Shown here one piece after another: positions 8,313 through 16,144 of a DNA stretch of 64,000 nucleotides. The position numbers were made by a program, and so were the translations under genes. Under the pieces are notes generated by a model, which was not told the DNA's origin, did no database searches, and saw nothing but the letters and a program-made list of their open reading frames with translations. The first letter of the stretch is position 1, and each line of letters starts with the position of its first letter. The DNA is from Phyllobacterium zundukense (GTDB lineage: Bacteria; Pseudomonadota; Alphaproteobacteria; Rhizobiales; Rhizobiaceae), in the NCBI RefSeq assembly GCF_025452195.1, contig NZ_CP104973.1:1967001-2031000 (forward strand), given 5' to 3'.

Positions 8313-10202
8313 CTACATCGCCGCCGGTACTTTCATTTGAGCGCCGACAGGCAGCTTCATTACCTTCATGTCCGGATTGGCTTCGGCGAGCTTCTTCCAT
8401 TCGATACCCTTGCCGTAGATTTGTTCGGCAATGTCCCAGAAATTATCACCGCGCTTGATCGTATAGGAATCAGGATGGTGGTTGGCTGCTGAAGCGGCGG
8501 CTGCTGTTTCAGCAGGCTTGGCGGTTTCCGGAGCTTTCGGAGCTTCGGCCGTTGCAGGTTCCGCCGGTTTGGCTTCAGCTGAAGCGCCGGGTGCCAGAAC
8601 AGTAATACGGCCGTCGGTGTAGGGCTTGTACGGTGTATGCTTGGCCAGATAATCGGCAAGGACGAGTTCGAGACCGGGACCGTAGTCATAGGCGTTGACG
8701 GCGTTCGTCGAGAAGATCTTGTAGCCGTCGCCGCCCGCGCGCATGTAATTGTTGGAGACTACGCCATAGGTGGCCTCGATATCGATCGGCCGCCAGTTTT
8801 CACCCTGCATCACCTGCACATCGGATATGCGGCTCCCCACCGGTTTCGATACGTCGAAGGCATATTTCAACCCTGCGACCTGCGGGAAGCGGCCGGCGCC
8901 CTGATCGATCTGGCTCACGCCATTTTCCAGCGCCGCGACGACATCGGAACCCCGCAGCTGAAACGTTGCGAGTGTGTTCTGGAACGGCAGTACCGTCAGC
9001 ACTTCGCCCATGGTGACGTCGCCCGCATCGATGGAAGCGCGCAGACCGCCGCCATTGATGATGGCGATGGTGACGCCCTGTCCCTTGACGCGGTCCAGCA
9101 TGGCATCGGCGACAGCATCGCCCATGCTGCATTCCTTGAAGCGGCAAACCTCACGCGCCGCTTCGAGGACGCCGGTGGATTCGCCTACCTTGCGTGCCTT
9201 CAGTTCTTCGAGGGGCTTGGCGAGTTCCTTGACGCGGGCAACGAAGGCCGGATCCGGTGTGACCGAAGAATCGAGCAGGATCGGCGCGCCCTCGCTGTTC
9301 GTCACATTGCCATCATCGTCAAAGGTGACTTTGAGTTCGCCGAGATATTTCGAATAGGACTTCGCCTGGACGATGGGTACATCGCGGCCGGAAGGATTTT
9401 TGACCAGTGTCGGGTATGGGCCAAGCGCTTCCGGATCGGTGTTGGACAGAAGCGTATGGCTGTGGCCGCCGACGATCACATCGATGCCATCGACCTTGGC
9501 CGCGATCTCCTTGTCCTTCAGATAGCCGTCATGGTTGAGCGCGATGATCTTGTTGACGCCTTCGGCCTTCAGCGCTTCGGCTTGTTTCCTCAAGGTTTCG
9601 ATTTCATCGGCAAATTTGACGCCCGGGCCGGGGCTGGAGATTTCCGCCGTATCGGTGGTGAGAGCCGAGATAATGCCGATCTTCTGGCCGCCGATTTCCT
9701 TGATGATATAGGGCTTGAATTTCCCCGCAATAGGCGAATTCGGGGCGGCTTCCGTGTTGCTGGAAATGACCGGGAATTTCACCTTGTCGAGGAACTTGGC
9801 CAACGTGACCGGCGTATCGTCGAACTCGTGATTGCCGAGCGCCATGACATCGAAGCCCATCTGGTTCATGAACTCGGCGGTGTCGTCGCCCTTGTAGGTC
9901 GTATAGAACAGCGAACCCTGGAACTCGTCGCCTGCATCGAGGACGATGACATTGCCGCCATCCCTGGACAGGGCGGCGCGACGCTCATCGATCTTGGCCT
10001 TGACGCGGGCAATGCCGCCGAAACACTCGTTCTTGCTCTCTTCTTCGGCCGAGCAGGTGGAATCATATTTGTTGATCGGCTCGATGCGCGAATGCTGATC
10101 GTTGATGTGCAGGATATTCAACGTGTAATCGGCCATCGCCGCGCCCGCCGTCATGCCGAGGGCCGAGGTGGCTAGCAGAATTGTGGCTATTATTCTTGGC
10201 AT
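8313..10202 (-). CDS. Bifunctional metallophosphatase/5'-nucleotidase with C-terminal LysM
   Basis: The 629-aa exported enzyme is of UshA/NutA type. A signal peptide spans residues 1-24 (start ATG 10202 with GGAG upstream; an earlier in-frame start would spoil the signal). The metallophosphatase domain shows ILHINDQHSR, LDAGDEFQGS, LGNHEFDD and VGGHSHT, the residues for the dinuclear metal centre. The 5'-nucleotidase C-terminal domain carries INGGGLRAS. An Ala/Pro/Glu linker (about 535-575) leads to a LysM domain at the end (SYTIKRGDNFWDIAEQIYGK). It would release nucleosides and phosphate in the periplasm while tethered to peptidoglycan. The LysM fusion is not part of standard UshA. Confidence 0.9.
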   Translation of the reverse strand: MPRIIATILLATSALGMTAGAAMADYTLNILHINDQHSRIEPINKYDSTCSAEEESKNECFGGIARVKAKIDERRAALSRDGGNVIVLDAGDEFQGSLFYTTYKGDDTAEFMNQMGFDVMALGNHEFDDTPVTLAKFLDKVKFPVISSNTEAAPNSPIAGKFKPYIIKEIGGQKIGIISALTTDTAEISSPGPGVKFADEIETLRKQAEALKAEGVNKIIALNHDGYLKDKEIAAKVDGIDVIVGGHSHTLLSNTDPEALGPYPTLVKNPSGRDVPIVQAKSYSKYLGELKVTFDDDGNVTNSEGAPILLDSSVTPDPAFVARVKELAKPLEELKARKVGESTGVLEAAREVCRFKECSMGDAVADAMLDRVKGQGVTIAIINGGGLRASIDAGDVTMGEVLTVLPFQNTLATFQLRGSDVVAALENGVSQIDQGAGRFPQVAGLKYAFDVSKPVGSRISDVQVMQGENWRPIDIEATYGVVSNNYMRAGGDGYKIFSTNAVNAYDYGPGLELVLADYLAKHTPYKPYTDGRITVLAPGASAEAKPAEPATAEAPKAPETAKPAETAAAASAANHHPDSYTIKRGDNFWDIAEQIYGKGIEWKKLAEANPDMKVMKLPVGAQMKVPAAM

Positions 10203-10346
10203 GGAGAGCTCCGTCGTTTTGAGCGTGATGCTGTCATGGCTACTTGGCGCCATTGTGACAAGGCAATGGTTTCATCACTTCACGGGAATGCCGCCGTCCG
10301 AGTCAAGCCTAAGGCTGACGAAGAAGGAGAGTGCGACTGCCTGGAT

Positions 10347-10736
10347 TTAACCCACTTGCGGGGAGCGGCGCGTCAGTGAGAATTGTTGACCCGATGACGA
10401 GGTGCAATTCAGCTGAGCGGTGTTAACGAGGGCACAATTCACCTTGGACTGGGTTCCACGGGCGAGCGAACGCAGGTTGATCTCGATCAGATTTGCAGAG
10501 GCGAAACGATAATTACCCTCGGCCAACTTTTCCTTGGTATCGTTGGCGCGCGTTTCGAACGCCCCGGCATTGAAATTGGAGAAAGCAACCCCCGACGTAT
10601 CGAACCATTGACCCTGCACGGCGTCGGTCGGACGCGTCGTCTGCGCAGGACCACCCTCCTGAACACCGCCGCTCATGCAGCCGGAAAGGATCAGGGCCAG
10701 TGTTGCTGTGCCGGTGGCAACCGAAAAGCGTTTCAT
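10347..10736 (-). CDS. omp10: Outer-membrane lipoprotein, Omp10 type
   Basis: The 129-aa precursor has a lipobox LILSGC with Cys at residue 20. The mature part contains GQWFDTSGVAFSNFNAGAFE, NDTKEKLAEGNYRFAS, LIEINLRSLARGTQSKVNCA and LNCTSSSGQQFSLTRR, a pattern I recognise from Brucella Omp10. Two Cys in the C-terminal part may form a disulfide. It is an immunogenic outer-membrane lipoprotein in Brucella with no defined enzymatic role. It is monocistronic here. Recognition is from memory, without alignment. Confidence 0.85.
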   Translation of the reverse strand: MKRFSVATGTATLALILSGCMSGGVQEGGPAQTTRPTDAVQGQWFDTSGVAFSNFNAGAFETRANDTKEKLAEGNYRFASANLIEINLRSLARGTQSKVNCALVNTAQLNCTSSSGQQFSLTRRSPQVG

Positions 10737-10835
10737 CCAGACAATCTCCCAATGGATATCGCTCTCTAAATGCCGTGAAAATCAAGCAAAAACAAGACAT
10801 AAGTTTAATTGTAAATTCGAAGGATCGGTGTTCCA

Positions 10836-11087
10836 TTGGAACATTGGCATAAGTCGCGGGGAACCATCTTGACCGAGGAAACCAATGGTCTCGAACCAGA
10901 CAGCGATATTTCGAATAAGATAAGGGAGCTCAGCGCACGACAGACAATACTGACCAACGAACTCGCGAAATATAAAGCCGCTGCATCCGATCGAATGTCC
11001 ACGGCGGCTATATCAATCGGATTTTTCAGCCCAGCAGCAGCGATCATCATCAATCCCAACTCAATGACTGGGCTAGATTACGATTGA
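10836..11087 (+). CDS. Small hypothetical protein with C-terminal hydrophobic segment
   Basis: Possible 83-aa protein from TTG 10836 (AAGGA about 12 nt upstream), or 72 aa from TTG 10869. It has a polar, possibly coiled-coil half (SDISNKIRELSARQTILTNE) followed by a weakly hydrophobic stretch (AAISIGFFSPAAAIII). The composition is less GC-rich than neighbouring genes. I do not recognise the family. Lack of an ATG start and short length make it tentative. Confidence 0.4.
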   Translation: MEHWHKSRGTILTEETNGLEPDSDISNKIRELSARQTILTNELAKYKAAASDRMSTAAISIGFFSPAAAIIINPNSMTGLDYD

Positions 11088-11182
11088 GGGTTATTGCTGA
11101 CGTTTGCGACGTGCAATTGGTTCGTGCTATCCTTGGCACTACATAATCTGGGTCGGTATGTTTTGAGGAAGGAGCTGATCTG

Positions 11183-11344
11183 ATGTTTCAATATGCGATC
11201 TACTCCTTCGTCATCTGTCTCGTCGTAGGCGGTGGCGCGTGGATTTATGCCATATATGACGTTAAAAAGTCTCAACAACGTCGCGTAGAATTTCAAAAGA
11301 AAATAGATGAAATGCGAAGAGGTGGTAAAACTCCTGCCCACTAG
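11183..11344 (+). CDS. 53-aa single-pass membrane microprotein, unknown function
   Basis: ATG 11183 is preceded by a strong AAGGAG ribosome site (11169-11174). The 53-aa product has an N-terminal membrane helix (AIYSFVICLVVGGGAWIYAI) followed by a basic tail (DVKKSQQRRVEFQKKIDEMR). A hairpin terminator follows 30 nt after the stop. Strong translation signals, a coherent membrane-plus-basic-tail design and a terminator support a real gene. I do not recognise a family. Confidence 0.6.
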   Translation: MFQYAIYSFVICLVVGGGAWIYAIYDVKKSQQRRVEFQKKIDEMRRGGKTPAH

Positions 11345-11373
11345 AGCAAGTTTTGAGGGATCGCCCTTAAGTT

Positions 11374-11404
11374 GAAACGGCAGTCGAAGGGCTGCCGTTT
11401 CCTT
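11374..11404. terminator. Bidirectional hairpin terminator
   Basis: GAAACGGCAG and CTGCCGTTTC form a 10-bp stem around the loop TCGAAGGG, followed by CTT. It sits between the convergent 53-aa ORF and homospermidine synthase gene and could serve both. Confidence 0.65.
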
Positions 11405-11426
11405 GTGTAGCTCATCGCTGCTGCTA

Positions 11427-12872
11427 TTACCGCACCAGGATGTTGCGGAACTGCCAGGGATCCTCAAGATCGAGGTTCTCCTTGAACAGGCCAGGCCGGT
11501 TCTCCAGGGGAGTCCAGTCCGTATAATGACCCATGAGCGGACCGAGATAGGGTTTCTGAACTTCAAGGCAGCGGCGGAAATCCATCTCGTCGGTCTCGAC
11601 GATGCCTGCGTCGGGATTTTCCAGCGCCCAGACCATGCCTGCCATGACGGCGGACGAGACCTGCAGGCCGGTCGCATTCTGATAGGGAGCAAGCTTGCGG
11701 GCTTCCTCGATCGTCAGTTGCGAACCATACCAATAGGCATTCTTGTCGTGGCCATAGAGCAGCACGCCTAGTTCATCCGCGCCGTCGACGATCTCGGATT
11801 CGTCGAGCACGTGCTGGATCGCCTGAGGCTGGCCTGCTGCGCCGAACATTTCGTCGAGCGAAAGTGTCGCGACATTGGCAGGGTGGTAGGCGTAGTGGCA
11901 TGTGGGCCGATAGGCGGCCTTGCCCTTCTTGCCGAACACCGTGAAGAAATCGGCGATCGAGATTGCCTCATTGTGCGTGACCAGCAGGCCGAACTGTGCG
12001 CCTTCTGTCGGGCACCAGGTGCGGATGCGGGTATCGGCGCCGGGCTGTTCGAGAAAGATCGCGGCCTTGTTACCCTTCTTCTGCTTGCGGGCGTTCTTCG
12101 GCATCCATTTTTCGTGGGTGCCCCAGCCGAGCTCTGCCGGTTGCAGGCCTTCGGAAATAAAGCCTTCGACAGACCACGTGTTCCAGAAGGCACCAAAAGG
12201 CTTGGGCTCATGGGCGCGCTGCGTATCGCGCTCGGCAATATGGATGCCCTTGACGCCGACCTTGTCCATCAGGCGGGCCCAGCTCTCGCGATCCGTGCGG
12301 GCGGGTTCCTCGTGGTCGACGTCAAGGTCTCTGGCAAGGTCAAGCACGGCCTGCTTGACGAACCACGAGACCATGCCTGGATTGGCGCCACAGCAAGAAA
12401 CAGCGGTCGGACCGCCGGGATGTTTCTTCTTCTCGGCAAGCAATGTCTGGCGAAGAGCGTAATTGGTTCGGTCGGCGTTATCGAGATCGTTGGCATAGTA
12501 GAAGCCCGGCCAAGGCTCGATAACCGTATCGATATAGAGCGCACCGACTTTGCGGCACAGGCGCAGAATATCGACCGACGATGTATCGACTGAAAGATTG
12601 ACGCAGAAGCCCTGTCCGCCGCCTTCGGTCAGAAGCGGCTTGAGCAGCGTCTTGTAATTTTCCTTGGTGACGGCTTCCTGGATGAAGCGGATGCCACGCT
12701 CGTCGAGCAGTTTCTTGTTGGCATCGCTGGGATCGATAACGATCAGGCGGGATTTATCGTATTTGAAGTGGCGTTCGATGAGGGGCAGGGTACCCCGTCC
12801 GATGGACCCGAAACCAATCATCACGATCGGACCGGTAATTTCTCCATGTACAGGCCATTGAGCCTTCGCCAT
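11427..12872 (-). CDS. hss: Homospermidine synthase
   Basis: The 481-aa cytosolic NAD-dependent enzyme makes sym-homospermidine from two putrescines, or from putrescine plus spermidine. The N-terminal Rossmann motif reads IVMIGFGSIGRGTLP, and the family shares the saccharopine-dehydrogenase fold; segments such as AVSCCGANPGMVSWFVKQA and KNAYWYGSQLTIEEARKLAP fit. ATG 12872 is chosen because AGGAG lies about 10 nt upstream; an in-frame ATG 11 codons earlier lacks this. Homospermidine is the characteristic polyamine of many rhizobia. A lysine/ornithine decarboxylase, possible source of the diamine, is encoded at 28815. Confidence 0.93.
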   Translation of the reverse strand: MAKAQWPVHGEITGPIVMIGFGSIGRGTLPLIERHFKYDKSRLIVIDPSDANKKLLDERGIRFIQEAVTKENYKTLLKPLLTEGGGQGFCVNLSVDTSSVDILRLCRKVGALYIDTVIEPWPGFYYANDLDNADRTNYALRQTLLAEKKKHPGGPTAVSCCGANPGMVSWFVKQAVLDLARDLDVDHEEPARTDRESWARLMDKVGVKGIHIAERDTQRAHEPKPFGAFWNTWSVEGFISEGLQPAELGWGTHEKWMPKNARKQKKGNKAAIFLEQPGADTRIRTWCPTEGAQFGLLVTHNEAISIADFFTVFGKKGKAAYRPTCHYAYHPANVATLSLDEMFGAAGQPQAIQHVLDESEIVDGADELGVLLYGHDKNAYWYGSQLTIEEARKLAPYQNATGLQVSSAVMAGMVWALENPDAGIVETDEMDFRRCLEVQKPYLGPLMGHYTDWTPLENRPGLFKENLDLEDPWQFRNILVR

Positions 12873-13024
12873 TTTTTTGTTGCTCCTAATTTTGATCTCC
12901 ATCAATGAGGGCAGCGGCTAAAATGCCGCCTCAAAGAAACCATAGAGCATAGACGTGACAAAGAGCAAACAACCCCTTGCTCTTTTAGAGTGAATTTTCA
13001 TTGTACTGTTAATTATAGCGGCGC

Positions 13025-13927
13025 TTATAGGCGTTTCAACGCGTCGATAAGCCGGTCGCGGATTGTCATAATACCTTTGTAGTGCAGTTGCGCAGGATTT
13101 AGCGCTTCGAGCTGGCGCGCAAAAGCTTCCGCTAAATTACGGCATTCGGGATGTTTCTTCAGGGCACTTATAGGATCGAGATAAATGCGGATAGTGAAAA
13201 GAATATCGCCGGAGATAGGCAGTTTGCGCAGGGTCTGCCGCTCGACACGAACATAGCTTTGCGCTGCGATATCCTCGTCGGTGTAGCGGGCGCCCTTCTG
13301 ATGGCTCGCTAGTGGATGATAGAGATTGCCGTCGGGCTGCAGCGACCAATTCATGCGCTGGACCGAGCGATCCGGGCGCAGATTGTCGAACATGCGGGTG
13401 ATCAGCCCGGCATTGCGGGTGCCTGCACCGAAGTCCGGTACGGGGGCGTGAATATCATCCATGGAGCGGCCGAATTTCTCCAGAAGAGTCCAGGAGGACG
13501 GAAACGATAACGAGGCGGCGGCGAGATGCCAGCCGCGCCTCTCGTCCTTGCGCATCAACACGAGGTCTTCCTGAACAAGGCTGGCCGCGCGATGCAAATA
13601 GGGGATATCGGTATCGCCGAGCGATACGGGTTTGTCCCATCCCGCAATTTTGACGGTCTCGCCGTCGCTGGAATAGATTTCAGGATAGTGCTCGACGAGG
13701 TGGGTGCTGAGAAGTTGCAGTACTTCTTCTTGGGCACCCTCGGTGCCCGGTGCTTCCACAAAAATCCTGTCGCCGTAGAGCCCGAAAAGCCGCTCCTTCT
13801 CGGCGAGATAGGCGAGAAGGTTGTTGTCGATCTCGATCCAGTCTTTCAGGTCGAGCTGCTGCAACCCTATGGTGAAGGGTTGCGCCGAGCCCTCATAGGG
13901 CGTGTGCACGGGGGCAGAGGTCGTCAT
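13025..13927 (-). CDS. DUF3445 (haem-dependent oxidative N-demethylase-like) protein
   Basis: The 300-aa protein matches the DUF3445 family, some members of which are haem-containing oxidative N-demethylases. Family-like features are the LQQLDLKDWIEIDNNLLAYL start, the central SFPSSWTLLEKFGRSMDDIH segment with VPDF, the QRMNWSLQPDGNLYHP motif and YVRVERQTLRKLP near the C-terminus. No signal peptide is seen. Its start overlaps the oligoendopeptidase stop by one base (TAATG), so translation is likely coupled. The substrate is unknown; a link to methylated amino acids released by the peptidase is only speculation. Confidence 0.82.
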   Translation of the reverse strand: MTTSAPVHTPYEGSAQPFTIGLQQLDLKDWIEIDNNLLAYLAEKERLFGLYGDRIFVEAPGTEGAQEEVLQLLSTHLVEHYPEIYSSDGETVKIAGWDKPVSLGDTDIPYLHRAASLVQEDLVLMRKDERRGWHLAAASLSFPSSWTLLEKFGRSMDDIHAPVPDFGAGTRNAGLITRMFDNLRPDRSVQRMNWSLQPDGNLYHPLASHQKGARYTDEDIAAQSYVRVERQTLRKLPISGDILFTIRIYLDPISALKKHPECRNLAEAFARQLEALNPAQLHYKGIMTIRDRLIDALKRL

Positions 13928-15804
13928 TATACGGCGTCCATCGCCTCCAGCTCGTCGATGATCCCCTCGATAACCGAAAGGCCCTTTTGCCAGAAGGCGG
14001 GGTCCGTCGCGTCAAGGCCGAAGGGCGCAAGCAATTCGGAATGGTGCTTGGTGCCGCCAGCCCTCAACATGTCGAAATATTTCTCCTGAAATCCAGCTTC
14101 GGCGTTTTGATAGACCGCATAGAGCGAGTTCACCAGGCAGTCGCCGAAGGCGTAGGCATAGACATAGAAGGGCGAGTGGATGAAGTGGGGAATATAGGTC
14201 CAGAAGGTTTCGTAGCCCGCACCGAAATGCACCGCCGGCCCGAGACTTTCCTTCTGCACATCCAGCCAGATCTCGCCGATACGGTCGGAGGTGAGTTCAC
14301 CGTTGTTACGCTCGGCGTGAACCCGGCGCTCGAACTGGTAAAATGCGATCTGCCGCACGACCGTATTGATCATGTCTTCGGCCTTTTGCGCCAGCATGGC
14401 CTTGCGCTCGCGCTTGTCGCGGGTCTTTTCGAGGAGCGAGCGGAAGGTCAGCATTTCGCCGAAGACGGAAGCAGTTTCGGCGAGGGTCAGCGGCGTCGAG
14501 GCCATGAGGGCGCCCTGATCGCCGGCAAGCACCTGATGCACGCCGTGGCCAAGTTCGTGCGCGAGGGTCATCACATCGCGCGGCTTGCCCATGTAGTTCA
14601 GCAGCACATAGGGGTGAACCGAGGGAACAGTCGGATGGGCGAAGGCGCCGGGCGATTTGCCGGGACGCGTCGGCGCATCGATCCAGTTTTTGTCGAAGAA
14701 AGCTTTGGCGATTTCGGCCATTTCCGGCGCAAAGCCATGATACGCGGAAAGCACGGTTTCGCGCGCGTCCGTCCATGGAATGATCGCCTGCGGCGTTTCG
14801 GGCAGAGGGGCATTGCGGTCCCAATTGTTCAGGTACTCAAGGCCAAGCCATTTCGCCTTGAGCGCATAATATCGATGCGACAGGCGCGGATAAGCGGCCT
14901 GCACGGCTTCGGAAAGGGCGTCAACCACCTCGCGCTCGACGCGATTGGCCAGGTGGCGGCTGTCGGCGATGTCCTCAAAGCCACGCCAGCGATCGGAGAT
15001 TTCCTTGTCCTTGGCCAGCGTATTGGTGATGAGTGTGAAAACTCGGAGGTTTTCCTTGAAGGTTTTGGCCAGTGCTTCAAAACCGGCTTTGCGCAGGGAT
15101 GCATCTGCATCCTGTAAGAGGTTCAAGGTCGGTTCGAGCGGCAGTTCCTCGCCATTCACTTCAAAGCGCAGCGCCGTCATGGTTTCGTCGAACAGGCGGT
15201 TCCAGGCGCCGCGCCCGGTGATCGACTTTTCGTGGAAAAGCTGCTCGATCTTGTCATCGAGCTGGTAGGGCTTGTCCTTGCGCAGGTCTACCAGCCAAGG
15301 GCGATAGTGGCCGATAGCCGGATTTCCGGCCATGGCTTTTTCGATGATTGCGTCATCGATGCGGTTGAGTTCGAGGCTGTAAAAGATCAGATGCGTGCTC
15401 GCGTCGGTCATCTTCTGCTGGATATCGCCGTAGAGCTTGGCGCGCTTCGGGTCGGACGTATCACCGGCATAGATCAGGCCGGCGAAGGAAACGATTTTGC
15501 CGATCAGTTCTTCCAGCGCTTCGAATTCCCGGATCGAGCGGGCAAACTCCCCGCCTTCCGGCTTGGCGGCCTCGGCGGCAAGATTACCCTTCCAGCGTTT
15601 CTCGAATTCGACGGCGAGTTCGTCGGCCCTCTTGAGATCGGCCTTGAGCTCGCTGCTTTCCGTGGATGGATAGAGATCGGCAAGGTTCCATTCAGGTAGC
15701 AGACCGAGCGCGACCTGATCAGTTTTCACAGCGGTGGCGCTGCCCGATTTGGAGGGAGCCGCGACCACGGTATCAAGCGAGTATTTATTGATTTTTGAAC
15801 GCAT
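13927..15804 (-). CDS. pepF: Oligoendopeptidase F (M3 zinc peptidase)
   Basis: The 625-aa protein carries the M3 zinc signature LAHELGHGVHQ (HExxH) at about residues 411-421 and the downstream E in LAETASVFGEML as third ligand. N-terminal M3B sequence (LPEWNLADLYPSTESSELKA, then a helical lobe) fits PepF. No signal peptide, so cytosolic digestion of short peptides is expected. The length is normal. It is followed by, and overlaps by one base, the DUF3445 gene. About 340 bp upstream separates it from the divergent DUF882 gene. Confidence 0.93.
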   Translation of the reverse strand: MRSKINKYSLDTVVAAPSKSGSATAVKTDQVALGLLPEWNLADLYPSTESSELKADLKRADELAVEFEKRWKGNLAAEAAKPEGGEFARSIREFEALEELIGKIVSFAGLIYAGDTSDPKRAKLYGDIQQKMTDASTHLIFYSLELNRIDDAIIEKAMAGNPAIGHYRPWLVDLRKDKPYQLDDKIEQLFHEKSITGRGAWNRLFDETMTALRFEVNGEELPLEPTLNLLQDADASLRKAGFEALAKTFKENLRVFTLITNTLAKDKEISDRWRGFEDIADSRHLANRVEREVVDALSEAVQAAYPRLSHRYYALKAKWLGLEYLNNWDRNAPLPETPQAIIPWTDARETVLSAYHGFAPEMAEIAKAFFDKNWIDAPTRPGKSPGAFAHPTVPSVHPYVLLNYMGKPRDVMTLAHELGHGVHQVLAGDQGALMASTPLTLAETASVFGEMLTFRSLLEKTRDKRERKAMLAQKAEDMINTVVRQIAFYQFERRVHAERNNGELTSDRIGEIWLDVQKESLGPAVHFGAGYETFWTYIPHFIHSPFYVYAYAFGDCLVNSLYAVYQNAEAGFQEKYFDMLRAGGTKHHSELLAPFGLDATDPAFWQKGLSVIEGIIDELEAMDAV

Positions 15805-16144
15805 TTTGGCACCAGAATATTGAAGTTTGGAGGGCGAATCAGAGGCCCTCGATAAAGGAGCTAAACCTTAAGAGTCGGTTGGCAATTGATCCAGTTCCGT
15901 CTTGCTTGTCCCACTTTGTAGCAACTTTTAGACTTTTGAGGGGTGGATTCATTTGAAAAAAAGCCTTAATCCTGCTGTTAACAACCCGTTGACCATGTCA
16001 CAAAACACTGGATTCGATATGCCTTTTTGCCATGCTCTCAACGTATTTGTTCTTCAGTAAAGCGACCATTAACCATTAAATCGGACAATCCAGCTATTCG
16101 GGGGTTGGAAAAGACGGTCAAGGTTGGGGACGAAATTGTCAAAC
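15805..16144. other. Divergent intergenic region
   Basis: About 340 bases between divergent pepF and the DUF882 gene, AT-richer than its surroundings. It must hold both promoters. A TTAACCAT sequence near 16072-16079 resembles a CtrA half-site, but without a convincing second half. No RNA gene or repeat recognised. Confidence 0.35.

Noticed and set aside
8637..10175. 512-codon plus-strand frame
   Set aside because: Antisense shadow of the 5'-nucleotidase gene, which shows all catalytic motifs.
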